Shown: positions 54,860 through 64,000 of the stretch, one piece after another
Layout of the letters: each line of letters starts with the position of its first letter
Position numbering within the stretch: the first letter of the stretch is position 1
Source of the DNA: Pseudomonas sp. St316
GTDB lineage: Bacteria > Pseudomonadota > Gammaproteobacteria > Pseudomonadales > Pseudomonadaceae
NCBI RefSeq assembly: GCF_018325905.1
Contig: NZ_AP021901.1
Location: 5,766,001-5,830,000 of the forward strand
Direction of reading: 5' to 3'
DNA: 64,000 nucleotides
Notes under the pieces: generated by a model
What the model was told of the DNA's origin: nothing
Databases searched by the model: none
The model's input: the letters and a program-made list of their open reading frames with translations, nothing else
Position numbers and translations under genes: made by a program

Positions 54860-57800
54860 GTGAGCCCAATGCATTGCCTGTCACCACCCCGGCGCTGCCC
54901 AAGGGCGGCGGTGCGATCCAGAGCATTGGCAAAGGCTGGGGCACTGTCGGCGCCCACGGTACGGCGTCGTATGCGATCGCCCTGCCGATTTCGCCGGGGC
55001 GCGGTTTTGCGCCCGCCTTATCGCTGGGGTATGCCAGCTCGGCCGGCAACGGCGTATTCGGCCTCGGCTGGGGGCTATCACTCCCCAGCGTGGCGCGCCG
55101 CACCAGCCACGGTGTACCGGCCTATGCCGAAGATGACGAGATCCTCGGCCCAAGCGGCGTGGTGTGGCTGCCCGAACAAGATCCACAAGGCGTCATCCAC
55201 TCAACCCGTATCGACCGCTACAACACGCTTGACCTGGGCCAGACCTACACGGTGACACGCCACTTCCCAAGCGTTGAAAGCTGCTTCGACCGCATTGAGC
55301 GCTGGACATCGGAGCATGACAAAGCGGGGTTCTGGCTGGTGCACGGCGCCGACGGCAGCCTCCACATGTTAGGAAAGAATCCGGCATCGCGCCGAGCCGA
55401 CCCCGAGGACGCCAATCGGGTAGGCGAATGGTTATTGGAGGAAAGCCTGAACGCCCACGGCGAGCACATCCTCTATCAATACCAGGCAGACGCAACGGCT
55501 CAGCGCTACCTGAGCCGGGTGAGCTATGGCAATTTCGAGGCCGATGCGCACCTCTATTCGTGGACAAGCGAACGGTTGAAGCCGGTGCAATGGCACTTCG
55601 AATTGCTGTTCGACTATGGCGAGCGCGACACGGAGTACTCACAGGTACCGCGCTATGAAGGCCAACAATGGCACCCCCGCAGCGACGCGTTTTCCAGCTT
55701 CGCCTACGGCTTTGAACTACGCACACAACGGTTGTGCCGCCAGGTGTTGATGTTCCACCGCTTCCCCGACGAGTTGGGGACGGCCCCCGTCCTGGTGCGC
55801 CGCCTGCTGCTCGAGTACCACCAGACGCCGCTGGGCTATCACCACCTGATCGCGGCCCATGACCAGGCGTTCGACGACTCGCAGGGCATGGCTAATCGTC
55901 CCCCTGTCGAGTTCAGCTACAGCGAGTTCAAGCTGCGGTGTGAAACCCCGTCTTGGCACGACATGCCGCGGCTCAACGAAGCGCAAGGCTATCAACTGGT
56001 GGATCTGTATGGCGAAGGCCTGCCGGGCGTGCTCTGTCGAGGCGATGCCGGTTGGTATTACCGCGAACCCATGCGGGCCAAGCCCCACAGCGATGAAGTG
56101 GCTTACGACCAATGGCGGTCGTTGCCGCGCATTCCTGTGGCCGACTCGGCCAAACCCATGGGCCAGTCACTGAGTGACCTGACCGGCGATGGTCGATTGG
56201 ATTGGGTCATCGCCGAGCCGGGGTTGAGCGGTTTTTTCTCCCTTGGGCCCCATCGAGACTGGTCAGGCTTCGCCGCGTTCAAGGCATTCCCTGCGGAGTT
56301 TTTCCAGCCACAAGGGCAGTTGGCCGATCTGATGGGTGCCGGCCTCAGCGACCTGGCGTTGATCGGCCCGCGCAGCGTGCGTCTGTACGCCAATCAGCGC
56401 GAGCATGGGTTTGCGCCAGCGCAAGAGGTGCACCGCGACGCGGATGACGACGCCCTGGCGCTGCTCAGCCCTTCGCCCAGCGAGCTGGTGGCCTTCAGCG
56501 ACCTGCTGGGCAGTGGACAGCCGCACCTGGTGCGCATTCGTCATGACGAAGTGAAGTGCTGGCCCAACCTGGGCCGTGGACGTTTCGGCAGAGGCATCGT
56601 GTTGGGCTCGCCGGGCCTTGCCTACGAAAACTTCGATGCCGCGCGGATCCGCCTGGCGGACCTGGATGGCTCCGGCGCCACCGACCTGATCTACCTGCAA
56701 GCCAATCAGGCGCTGATCTTCATGAACCGCGGCGGCAACGGCTTCAGTCCTCCCGTCGCGCTGCCCTGGCCGAAGGGACTGCGCTACGACCGCTTGTGCC
56801 AGGTGAGCATCGCCGATCTACAAGGGCTCGGCTGTTCCAGCCTGATCCTGAGCGCGCCGCACATGACACCTCAACAACATTGGCGCTACGACTTCGTCAG
56901 GGAAAAACCGTATCTGCTCACCGGCACCCACAACAATATGGGCGCCGCCAACAGCATCCGCTACCGCAGCTCGGCGCAGGAATGGCTGGATGAAAAGGCC
57001 GAAAGATCAGCAACCAACATGCCCCCTGTCTGTCATGTCCCACTGGTCCTGCACCTGGTTTCGAGCCAGACCCAGGTGGATGAAATTACCGGCAATCGCC
57101 TGTCGCAGACATTCGCTTATCGCCAAGGCTACTACGACGGTGCGCAACGGGAATTTCGCGGCTTTGGCCTCCTGTTGCAAAACGACGCAGAAACCAGCCC
57201 TGACGATGCCGGCTCATCAGGCTTCAGCGCGCCTTGCCTGACCAAAACCTGGTTTCACACCGGGCAAGCACTGGACCCGCCTCGAGTCGGTTACAGCCGG
57301 GTCGACCCATTGGCCGTGGCATTGGGCAAGACCGTGCCTTGCCAGTACCAGCCTGAAACCGGCAATGACACGTTCATGGCCTCGCCCACCGCGGCGACGA
57401 CCCGGGAAATGTCCCGCGCCCTGAGCGGTCATTGGCTGCGAAGCGAGGTATTCGGAGTCGATCCTCACCAGAACAGCAGCACGTTGTATTCAGTCCAGGA
57501 AAACCGCTACGCGATACGTTTGCTCCAGGCGCCCGGCGACACACAACGCTATGCCCGGATGTTGCCACTGCTGCTGGAGTCCATTCACTACCAGTACGAA
57601 GGCCTGAGCGACGATCCGCAATGCCAGCACACCTTCAACCTGCAACACGACCTGTTTGGCTCGCTGACTCACAGCGTCAACGTCCATTACGCCCGACGCA
57701 AAACCGCCAGCGACACCCCGCCGTTCAGCGATGTCGACCAACAGCAGTGGTGGCGCGACGCCCATGATCCGGCGCAACAGGTCTACTACCTGGACGAAAC

Positions 57801-59322
57801 CCGCACCGAATTCATCCATCTGCAAGCCCCTCAGGGTTGGCGACTGGGCCTGCCCTATCGCCAGCGGACGAATGCCCTGGAACGCCCCAAGGCCCCCGAG
57901 GCCGGCGGGCTGGCCACGCAAGACATGACGTATGAGATGCTCATCGAACTCACCCGGGAAACCACCTGGACCACCCAAAGTGTTCTGACAGGCCTGTCCG
58001 TGCAACGCTACAAGGACGCCACAACCGCAGAAACCCTGCCGGACGGCGTCGCTCACTTCGAGGCCCTGGGCGATCATCTGGAAAGCGCCGAGCTGGACGA
58101 AACCACCCTCAAAGCCTTTCATCTGTTGCCGCAGGACTCCCGCCCCAAGGGAAAACTGCTGGAAAGACTGGGCTATCACCGCTTGGACAGCTTCCTGCCG
58201 GCGACCCCGTCGCTTAAAAAACTCTGGTCGGTCAAAAGCGGTTTCGCGACCTACGCCCCCTTGCAGGGTTTCTACAAAATCCAGACCTTGCAAGCGAGTG
58301 AAAGCCATGGCGTGACCGCGTTCAGCTACGACAACTGCCACTGTTTTATCACCGAGTTCAAACAGCCCGATGGCTGTGCCACCCGGGCGCTCCACGACTA
58401 CCGCTCACTCCAGCCACGACGCATTACCGATCCCAACGGCAACGTACAGGAAGGCCTGGTCGATGCCTTCGGCCAAGTCCTGGCCACGACGTTCTACGGC
58501 AACGAGAACAACGCACCGGTCGGTTTCAAACCCATCGCGCAGTTCAAACGGCCGCTATCGGACAGTCCGACAGAGGCGATCAAACACAGCGAGGACGCTC
58601 TGCAGTGTGCCGCCAGCGCGTTTTACTACGCGCCCTTCAGCTGGATGGGGCGTGTATCGAATGCCGCGTTGGCCGACACCGACTGGCTGGCGCGGTGCGT
58701 GACCAACCGTTACCTGCTGCCCAGCGGGCACATCCGCGCGGCCGCGCGAACCCGGCTGACGGCGCTTGCAACCCACTCTGCCGACGAGGTGAAACTGAAA
58801 GCGCAAGTGGAGGCGTCGGTACGCGAACCAGTGCACATCGCCGTACTGGTCGCCGACCGTTACCCCGACGACGAGCATCGGCAAATCCGCATTGCGCTGA
58901 CCTGCTTCGACGGTTTCGGTCGGACGCTGCAAAGCAAGCAACAGGTCGAGCCGGGTACGGCCTACGTCGTCAACGCCCGGGGAGCACTGGCGCTCAAGGA
59001 CGGAAAACCACTGGAGCAGACCGCCGCTAAACGCTGGCGTGTCAGCGAACGGGTGGAATACAACAACAAGGGTTTGCCGATCCGCCGCTACCGGCCTTAC
59101 TTCGCCGACCAGCCTCGCTACATCAATGACGAGTCCTTGCGCCAGTTCGGCCATTGCGACCAGCAGTTCTACGATGCGCTGGGCCGCCCCACCCGCACGC
59201 GCCTTGCCGCACAGGATGGTCGCAGCCCTATGCGGCGGTGTACCCGCCATGCCTGGTACATCCTGGACGAGGATGAAAACGACACGCTGGAAGAAGCCAT
59301 GTCCACCGGAGGTGAAGCATGA
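54856..59322 (+). CDS. Tc insecticidal toxin B component (TcaC/TcdB-like)
   Basis: 1488 residues. The N-terminal SpvB domain is clear (PALPKGGGAIQSIGKGWGTV and SYAIALPISPGRGFAPALSL, then GLGWGLSLPSVARR). TcdB_toxin_midN/midC regions follow with beta-propeller FG-GAP-like repeats (LSDLTGDGRLDWVIAEPGLS, LADLDGSGATDLIYLQANQA). The C-terminal part forms the lower half of the B-C cocoon that encloses the toxic enzyme (TLQASESHGVTAFSYDNC onward). 4-bp overlaps (ATGA) at both ends couple it to its neighbours, ensuring stoichiometric assembly. Confidence 0.93.
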   Translation: MSEPNALPVTTPALPKGGGAIQSIGKGWGTVGAHGTASYAIALPISPGRGFAPALSLGYASSAGNGVFGLGWGLSLPSVARRTSHGVPAYAEDDEILGPSGVVWLPEQDPQGVIHSTRIDRYNTLDLGQTYTVTRHFPSVESCFDRIERWTSEHDKAGFWLVHGADGSLHMLGKNPASRRADPEDANRVGEWLLEESLNAHGEHILYQYQADATAQRYLSRVSYGNFEADAHLYSWTSERLKPVQWHFELLFDYGERDTEYSQVPRYEGQQWHPRSDAFSSFAYGFELRTQRLCRQVLMFHRFPDELGTAPVLVRRLLLEYHQTPLGYHHLIAAHDQAFDDSQGMANRPPVEFSYSEFKLRCETPSWHDMPRLNEAQGYQLVDLYGEGLPGVLCRGDAGWYYREPMRAKPHSDEVAYDQWRSLPRIPVADSAKPMGQSLSDLTGDGRLDWVIAEPGLSGFFSLGPHRDWSGFAAFKAFPAEFFQPQGQLADLMGAGLSDLALIGPRSVRLYANQREHGFAPAQEVHRDADDDALALLSPSPSELVAFSDLLGSGQPHLVRIRHDEVKCWPNLGRGRFGRGIVLGSPGLAYENFDAARIRLADLDGSGATDLIYLQANQALIFMNRGGNGFSPPVALPWPKGLRYDRLCQVSIADLQGLGCSSLILSAPHMTPQQHWRYDFVREKPYLLTGTHNNMGAANSIRYRSSAQEWLDEKAERSATNMPPVCHVPLVLHLVSSQTQVDEITGNRLSQTFAYRQGYYDGAQREFRGFGLLLQNDAETSPDDAGSSGFSAPCLTKTWFHTGQALDPPRVGYSRVDPLAVALGKTVPCQYQPETGNDTFMASPTAATTREMSRALSGHWLRSEVFGVDPHQNSSTLYSVQENRYAIRLLQAPGDTQRYARMLPLLLESIHYQYEGLSDDPQCQHTFNLQHDLFGSLTHSVNVHYARRKTASDTPPFSDVDQQQWWRDAHDPAQQVYYLDETRTEFIHLQAPQGWRLGLPYRQRTNALERPKAPEAGGLATQDMTYEMLIELTRETTWTTQSVLTGLSVQRYKDATTAETLPDGVAHFEALGDHLESAELDETTLKAFHLLPQDSRPKGKLLERLGYHRLDSFLPATPSLKKLWSVKSGFATYAPLQGFYKIQTLQASESHGVTAFSYDNCHCFITEFKQPDGCATRALHDYRSLQPRRITDPNGNVQEGLVDAFGQVLATTFYGNENNAPVGFKPIAQFKRPLSDSPTEAIKHSEDALQCAASAFYYAPFSWMGRVSNAALADTDWLARCVTNRYLLPSGHIRAAARTRLTALATHSADEVKLKAQVEASVREPVHIAVLVADRYPDDEHRQIRIALTCFDGFGRTLQSKQQVEPGTAYVVNARGALALKDGKPLEQTAAKRWRVSERVEYNNKGLPIRRYRPYFADQPRYINDESLRQFGHCDQQFYDALGRPTRTRLAAQDGRSPMRRCTRHAWYILDEDENDTLEEAMSTGGEA

Positions 59323-62147
59323 ACCCACGCCTTCATCGCAAGACGCCCACGATCAGCGTTGTCGACAGCCGAGGCCGGCCTGTGCGGCAGGTCGCTTATT
59401 GCCGGCGCAGCGCAGACGAAACCGCCCAAGCGCGCATCACCCGCCAACGCCACGACACGACGGGCCGGCAAGTTGAGCAGTGGGACCCTCGACGGTCTGG
59501 CGCCACGTTGGAGGCGAATCTGACGACGGTCTACAGCCTCTGCGGCAAGCCACTGCTGGTCAACAGTGTCGACGCTGGCTGGCGCCTGAACCTGCCTGGC
59601 ACTGCCGGACAGATCCTGCGCAGTTGGGATCAGCGCGGCACCCAATGGCGAACCACCTACGACAATCAGTTGAGGCCGACCGCTATCCACGAGCAAGTGC
59701 CTGGTCAAGATCCGCGTCGAGTCGAATGCCTGCGCTACGGCGACAGTTCGCCAGAATCGGCGGCGCGCAATGTGTGCGGTGCACTGACCCGTCACGATGA
59801 CAGCGCGGGCAGCCTGCTGACCGAGGAATATGCACTGTGTGGCAAACCGCTTGACCAGACCAGGCACTTCCTCGTCGATGTCACCCAGCCGGACTGGCCC
59901 GACGATGAGAAAGATCGCACTGCGTTGCTGGAAAAGGGGCATGGCTACACGACGCGCTGGCGCTACGACGCCCTCGCAGAGCCTCTCGTGCAATTCGACG
60001 CCGCCCAGAACCAGCAACGTTATTCGTTTGATGTCGCAGGCCAACTCAAGTCGGTGAGCCTGAAGCTAAAAGACGCGGCGACCGCGAAAATCATCGTCAA
60101 AGATCTGGTCTACAACGCCTTTGGCCAAGTCGAATCCCAGGTGGCCGGCAATGGCGTGGTCAGTCGCGCCGTGTTCGATCCAGCCAGCGGTCGACTGACC
60201 TCGCTCAGCGCGGCGGTGTCTGGCAGCGCCTTGCAAGACCTGCACTACAGCTACGACGCCGTGGGGAACGTGACGCAAATCGAGGACCGGGCCCAACCGG
60301 TGCAGTTCGGCAGTAACCAACGGGTCGACGCCACCTGTACATTCACCTACGACAGCCTCTACCAGTTGATCAGCGCGACAGGCCGTGAAGCGGCGGGGCT
60401 GACCAGCAACCCCGATATTCCCACCTTCAGCCGAACACCCTTCGACGCCCGGCAACTGTTCAAGTTTACCGAGCATTACGAGTACGACGCCGGAGGCAAC
60501 CTGATCGAACTGCGCCATGTTCGCGAGCGTAACAACTACACCCGGACACTGAACATTGCCGCCCAAAGCAATCGCCTCCTGTCCTGGAACAAGGGCCACT
60601 CAATGCCCGACGTGCCCACGAACTTCGATGTCCACGGCAATCAGCAAATGCTCTCTCCAGGCCAGGCGTTGCAATGGAACACCCGCAACCAACTCGCCAG
60701 CGTGGTCTTGGTCCACCGCGAAGATGGCCGCGATGACATTGAGCGCTATGGCTATGACAACGCGGGTCAACGGGTGCGCAAGGTACAAACGAGCTACGCG
60801 TCGGCCGTGACTCACACCCGGGAAGTCCGCTATTTGCCGGGCCTCGAAATCCGCACCCGGCCTAACGAGCGCCTGGAAGTCATTACCCTGCAAGCCGGCC
60901 GCTGCAACGTCCGTTATCTGCACTGGACTGAAGGTCGACCGTCCGGCATCGCCGCCAACCCGCTGCGCTACAGCCTCGAAGATCACCTGGGTTCCAGCTC
61001 ACTGGAACTCGACGACCAGGCGTGGCTGATCAGCCAGGAAAGCTATTTGCCTTATGGTGGAACCGCCTGGGCGGCCTCCCGTTCGGCCGTGGAGGCCGAC
61101 TACCGGACCCTTCGCTACTGCGGCAAGGAACGCGACGCCAGCGGCCTGTATTACTACGGGCACAGGTACTACGCGCCGTGGTTGCAGCGCTGGATCAGCC
61201 CAGATCCGGCGGGGGCGGTTGACGGCTTGAACTTGTATCGCATGGTGGGGAACAACCCGTTGCGCTACACCGATCCAAACGGCCACGACAAAGAAGATTT
61301 CAACGACCTCAAGGCCGAAATAGCCGCCTATCCGGGTATTCTGACCGAGGTGAACAACCGGGTCGGCACGCTGAATTATCAGCTCTACAACAGCATGCGC
61401 ACCAAGGACATCACCAAAAGGGTTTTTCAAACCTACGCCTACAACGCACTCACCAACCTGATCTCGCTGGGCGCCGGCGCGCTGGCAGCACCCGCCGGAT
61501 TGCCCGCCGCCTGGGCCGCCATGAGCGGCAGCTCCCTGGCGATTAGTACGATCGCCAGCAAAATGGAGGCAACACGGCACCTGCCGGTGTCGATCTATCC
61601 ACAGACCAGCCGACTGGACCCCGAGGATATAGAGCATGCAGGCAGGACCGCCTTCTATGACCTGAACACGAAGTCGCGCAAGGCCATAAAGGACCTGAAC
61701 CCACGCACCGCCACAGGACAAAAAAAACTGTCGTTGATGGCAACCAGTTTTATCCTGACCAAAGTCCTTCGGGTCCCAGGCGCGTGGATCGCGAACTTCG
61801 AAGCGTCGACCCAGGCAAGCAAAAACTCGAACGGTGTCCCGGGACAAAAAATCGAACGATTGAACGATGCCTTGCTTAAGCTCGATGACTATCTGGAGCA
61901 TGACGCCAGCGCCATCAATGCGGCGTTCGATAGCCTTGGCGTGGAGCAATTCTATGCCCCCGGTGCAAAAGGATCCCTGGATCGAACCCTGGACCGGATG
62001 ACCAACAGGGCGGGTGCCCGCACGCTAAGCCGCTCGGAAATACAAAGCGAGATCCACGCCACCCGGGCGACGATACAACATGGACGGGAACTGCTGTGGC
62101 GGCTTAACAAATACAACCAATCGTTAGGCCGATACGCCATTCCCTAG
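59319..62147 (+). CDS. Tc insecticidal toxin C component (TccC-like RHS protein with unassigned C-terminal toxin domain)
   Basis: 942 residues. Residues 1-655 are RHS/YD repeats completing the cocoon, ending in the core-associated motif (LYYYGHRYYAPWLQRWISPD, NLYRMVGNNPLRYTDPNG), where the enzyme is autoproteolytically released. Residues 656-942 (287 aa) are the variable toxic domain. It has a hydrophobic helix pair (LTNLISLGAGALAAPAGLPA), then a mostly helical, basic region (IKDLNPRTATGQKKLSLMAT, LSRSEIQSEIHATRATIQHG). I recognise neither an ADP-ribosyltransferase nor a deamidase, protease or nuclease motif. Last gene of the operon; a hairpin follows 23 bp after the stop. Confidence 0.9.
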   Translation: MNPRLHRKTPTISVVDSRGRPVRQVAYCRRSADETAQARITRQRHDTTGRQVEQWDPRRSGATLEANLTTVYSLCGKPLLVNSVDAGWRLNLPGTAGQILRSWDQRGTQWRTTYDNQLRPTAIHEQVPGQDPRRVECLRYGDSSPESAARNVCGALTRHDDSAGSLLTEEYALCGKPLDQTRHFLVDVTQPDWPDDEKDRTALLEKGHGYTTRWRYDALAEPLVQFDAAQNQQRYSFDVAGQLKSVSLKLKDAATAKIIVKDLVYNAFGQVESQVAGNGVVSRAVFDPASGRLTSLSAAVSGSALQDLHYSYDAVGNVTQIEDRAQPVQFGSNQRVDATCTFTYDSLYQLISATGREAAGLTSNPDIPTFSRTPFDARQLFKFTEHYEYDAGGNLIELRHVRERNNYTRTLNIAAQSNRLLSWNKGHSMPDVPTNFDVHGNQQMLSPGQALQWNTRNQLASVVLVHREDGRDDIERYGYDNAGQRVRKVQTSYASAVTHTREVRYLPGLEIRTRPNERLEVITLQAGRCNVRYLHWTEGRPSGIAANPLRYSLEDHLGSSSLELDDQAWLISQESYLPYGGTAWAASRSAVEADYRTLRYCGKERDASGLYYYGHRYYAPWLQRWISPDPAGAVDGLNLYRMVGNNPLRYTDPNGHDKEDFNDLKAEIAAYPGILTEVNNRVGTLNYQLYNSMRTKDITKRVFQTYAYNALTNLISLGAGALAAPAGLPAAWAAMSGSSLAISTIASKMEATRHLPVSIYPQTSRLDPEDIEHAGRTAFYDLNTKSRKAIKDLNPRTATGQKKLSLMATSFILTKVLRVPGAWIANFEASTQASKNSNGVPGQKIERLNDALLKLDDYLEHDASAINAAFDSLGVEQFYAPGAKGSLDRTLDRMTNRAGARTLSRSEIQSEIHATRATIQHGRELLWRLNKYNQSLGRYAIP

Positions 62148-62170
62148 CCTTCATGAGCGGTCCAACCAGG

Positions 62171-62214
62171 AGATGATCAATCCGTCATTCAAGCGTTCCA
62201 CGGATTGATCATCT
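62171..62214 (+). terminator. 14-bp hairpin after the Tc operon
   Basis: AGATGATCAATCCG (62171-62184) and CGGATTGATCATCT (62201-62214) pair perfectly around a 16-base loop. No T-run follows; it lies between convergent genes and probably ends transcription from both or protects the 3' ends. Confidence 0.55.
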
Positions 62215-62219
62215 GGTCA

Positions 62220-62588
62220 CTAGACACAGATCCCATTGGTAAACACCAACCGATTGCCAAATGGATCGACCACGGTCATGTCCTGGCTGCCCCAGGGCAT
62301 GGCCTGGATTTGCGGGCGGGCGAAGGCGTATTGCTTGGCCTGCAGTTGCGCCTGGAAGGCTTCCAGTTCATCGGTCTCGATCCGCAGCGCCGAGCCCGGC
62401 GTGCAATCGCCATGGTGTTCGGACAGGTGCAGCACGCAGTCACCACGGGAGACTTGAAGGTACAGCGGAAAGTCGTCGCCGAAACGATGTTGCCAGTCGA
62501 CGGTAAACCCCAGGAAGTCGACATAGAAGGCCAACGCCTTGGCTTCATCGAAGATCCGCAGGATCGGAGTGGTTTTACCGAAGCTCAT
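62220..62588 (-). CDS. Glyoxalase/bleomycin-resistance family (VOC) protein
   Basis: 122 residues from ATG 62588, with AGGGAGCAACCC upstream. A VOC-fold protein with the paired beta-alpha-beta-beta-beta modules: TPILRIFDEAKALAFYVDFL, GDCVLHLSEHHGDCTPGSAL, and DMTVVDPFGNRLVFTN. H and E positions typical of metal-binding members are present (LHLSEHH, final F-T-N), but enzymatic activity cannot be told; bleomycin-resistance-like binding or a small-molecule enzyme are options. Monocistronic, convergent with the Tc operon. Confidence 0.85.
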   Translation of the reverse strand: MSFGKTTPILRIFDEAKALAFYVDFLGFTVDWQHRFGDDFPLYLQVSRGDCVLHLSEHHGDCTPGSALRIETDELEAFQAQLQAKQYAFARPQIQAMPWGSQDMTVVDPFGNRLVFTNGICV

Positions 62589-62720
62589 GGGTTGCTCCCT
62601 GGCTGAAAAGACCCAGTGTAGATGGGTTGACCCCAATGCTTCGGCTTTGAACCCGGCTTCTTTAGTGTCGCAGTGCCATTATTGTGACGCCAATTAACAA
62701 TTTCAGCCGCCAATACGCCA

Positions 62721-64000
62721 TCAAACGCTGTCCGATGGGCTGAATCCCCTGCGCAGATCGCCTTCGCGCGCCAGGAACCGCCCTTCCCGATGCCCGTTGG
62801 CCTGCCCTTCGCGATAGCTCAAGACACCATTGACCCACACGCCATCAATCCCTTCGGCAGCTCGTTGAGGTTCGTTGAAATCGGCCACGTCGCGAATGGT
62901 GTGCGGATTGAACAACACCAGGTCCGCCCAATGGCCTTCACGAATTTCACCACGCTCCTTCAGGCCAAAACGCGCCGCTGAAAGGCCGGTCATTTTGTGC
63001 ACGGCGGTGTGCAACGGAAAAAGCCCGATGTCACGACTGAAATGTCCCAGTACCCGTGGGAATGCGCCCCACAAGCGCGGATGGGGAAACGGGTCCTCGG
63101 GCAAACCGTCGGAGCCGACCATGGACAGCGGATGAGCGAGGATGCGTCGTACGTCGCCTTCGTCCATGCCGTAGTACACCGCGCCGGCCGGTTGCAGGCG
63201 ACCCGCGGCGTCCAGCAGCGACACGTCCCATTCGCGGGCAATGTCGGCGAGATCGCGACCGCCCATGTGCGGATGAGGGGTCGACCAGGTGATCGTGATG
63301 CGATGGGCATCGGTCACCTGCTTGAGATCCAGCGTCGAGGAGCTGGCCGCGTAGGGATAACAATCACAACCGACAGGATGGTTTTTTGCAGCGTTTTCCA
63401 GCGCCGCCAACACCTGTGGACTACGCCCCCAATTACCGGCGCCCGCACATTTGAGGTGGGAAATGATCACTGGGCTTTGGGCGTGACGGCCAATCCGGAA
63501 CGCCTCGTCCATGGCTTCGAGCACCGGCTCGAATTCGCTGCGCAGGTGGGTGGTGTAGATCGCACCGAAGGCCTTCAACTCTTCGCTCAGTTGCATGACT
63601 TCGTCGGTGGAAGCCGAAAACGCGTTGGCATAGGCCAGGCCGGTGGACAGGCCAAGTGCACCAGCCTCCAGGCTTTCGCGCAGTTGCCCGCGCATGGCGG
63701 TGATTTCTGCCACGCTGGCGGTGCGCAATAAATCGTCCATGTGGTTGCTGCGCAATGCGGTGTGGCCCACCAATGCGGCTACGTTGACTGCAGGCGTGGC
63801 CGCCTCCACCGCCCTGCGATAATCCGCGAAGCGCGGATAGGCGAACGCCTGGGCAGTGCCGAGCAGGTTCATCGGGTCCGGCGGATCGCCGCGCAAGCTG
63901 ACCGGCGCAGCACTGATGCCGCAGTTGCCGACAATGACCGTGGTCACGCCCTGGCTGAGCTTGGGCAACATTTGCGGCTGGCCAATGACCACCGTGTCGT
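62721..64000 (-). CDS. N-acyl-D-amino-acid deacylase (D-aminoacylase), N-terminus beyond the window
   Basis: About 426 codons are visible; the frame is open to the window edge, where DDTVVIGQPQMLPKLSQGVT continues an amidohydrolase motif, so the start with the HxH zinc site is outside. TTVIVGNCGISAAPVSLRGD (the metal-bridging NCGIS segment), TTHLRSEFEPVLEAMDEAFR and VIISHLKCAG carry the zinc-binding histidines, and GSDGLPEDPFPHPRLWGAFP has the catalytic aspartate. The C-terminal strand domain ends with KERGEIREGHWADLVLFNP. It removes acyl groups from N-acyl-D-amino acids, a catabolic role in soil pseudomonads. Confidence 0.92.
   Translation of the reverse strand, partial: DTVVIGQPQMLPKLSQGVTTVIVGNCGISAAPVSLRGDPPDPMNLLGTAQAFAYPRFADYRRAVEAATPAVNVAALVGHTALRSNHMDDLLRTASVAEITAMRGQLRESLEAGALGLSTGLAYANAFSASTDEVMQLSEELKAFGAIYTTHLRSEFEPVLEAMDEAFRIGRHAQSPVIISHLKCAGAGNWGRSPQVLAALENAAKNHPVGCDCYPYAASSSTLDLKQVTDAHRITITWSTPHPHMGGRDLADIAREWDVSLLDAAGRLQPAGAVYYGMDEGDVRRILAHPLSMVGSDGLPEDPFPHPRLWGAFPRVLGHFSRDIGLFPLHTAVHKMTGLSAARFGLKERGEIREGHWADLVLFNPHTIRDVADFNEPQRAAEGIDGVWVNGVLSYREGQANGHREGRFLAREGDLRRGFSPSDSV

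Overview
The window reads as chromosomal DNA of a Pseudomonas of the fluorescens/putida type. The evidence is a high-GC backbone, an ssrA locus beside the tail of a D-lactate dehydrogenase gene, Pseudomonas-style REP sequences (GTGGCGAGGGAGCTTGC), katG, leuA, and an insect-toxin (Tc) operon typical of plant- and soil-associated pseudomonads. I worked from the sequence only, so family names rest on motifs and recognised signature stretches and not on searches.

Layout. (1) 1-1122: 3' end of an FAD/Fe-S D-lactate dehydrogenase, a small secreted protein, and tmRNA (ssrA). (2) 1123-18337: a genomic island inserted at the 3' end of ssrA. It starts with a P4-type tyrosine integrase and ends at a second copy of the ssrA terminator plus a decayed tmRNA 3' end. 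Its cargo is a UPF0174/coiled-coil gene pair, the C-terminal stump of a second integrase, a frameshifted small exported protein, a YfjI-type DUF3987 gene with an Integrase_1-type recombinase and two small partners, an AT-rich 586-residue orphan gene that may be a nuclease-type defence effector, and a complete type I restriction-modification operon (hsdR-hsdM-hsdS plus a fourth gene). (3) 18338-26543: AraC-family gene remnant, leuA, a DMT-family exporter, a leucine-rich-repeat protein, a zinc-ribbon protein with a PD-(D/E)XK-like signature, a small DUF3077-like protein, two lipoproteins and REP elements.

(4) 26705-40188, minus strand: a contact-dependent growth inhibition (CDI) locus, cdiB-cdiA-cdiI, followed by degenerate orphan toxin/immunity cassettes. 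The junctions of these cassettes lie at about 70-75 bp inverted-repeat elements ending in GGGGACAG. The cdiA frame, its HNH toxin tip and the orphan toxin are each broken at a mononucleotide run; shifting one base at each run restores a convincing protein. (5) 40328-48157: an HEAGH metalloprotease-like protein, katG, a PAP2 phosphatase and histidine phosphatase pair, a chemoreceptor, and a FitAB/VapBC-type toxin-antitoxin pair with a palindromic operator. (6) 48373-62147: a tightly coupled four-gene Tc toxin operon (split A component, B component, and an RHS/TccC component with a 287-residue C-terminal domain I do not recognise). (7) 62220-64000: a glyoxalase-fold protein and the 3' part of a D-aminoacylase gene.

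Functionally the window is dominated by conflict systems: restriction and probable phage defence in the ssrA island, interbacterial competition in the CDI locus, and insect-directed toxicity in the Tc operon. The best places to look for undescribed biology are the UPF0174 gene pair, the 586-residue island gene, the GGGGACAG-bounded CDI cassettes with their mononucleotide-run frameshifts, and the C-terminal domain of the TccC-like protein.
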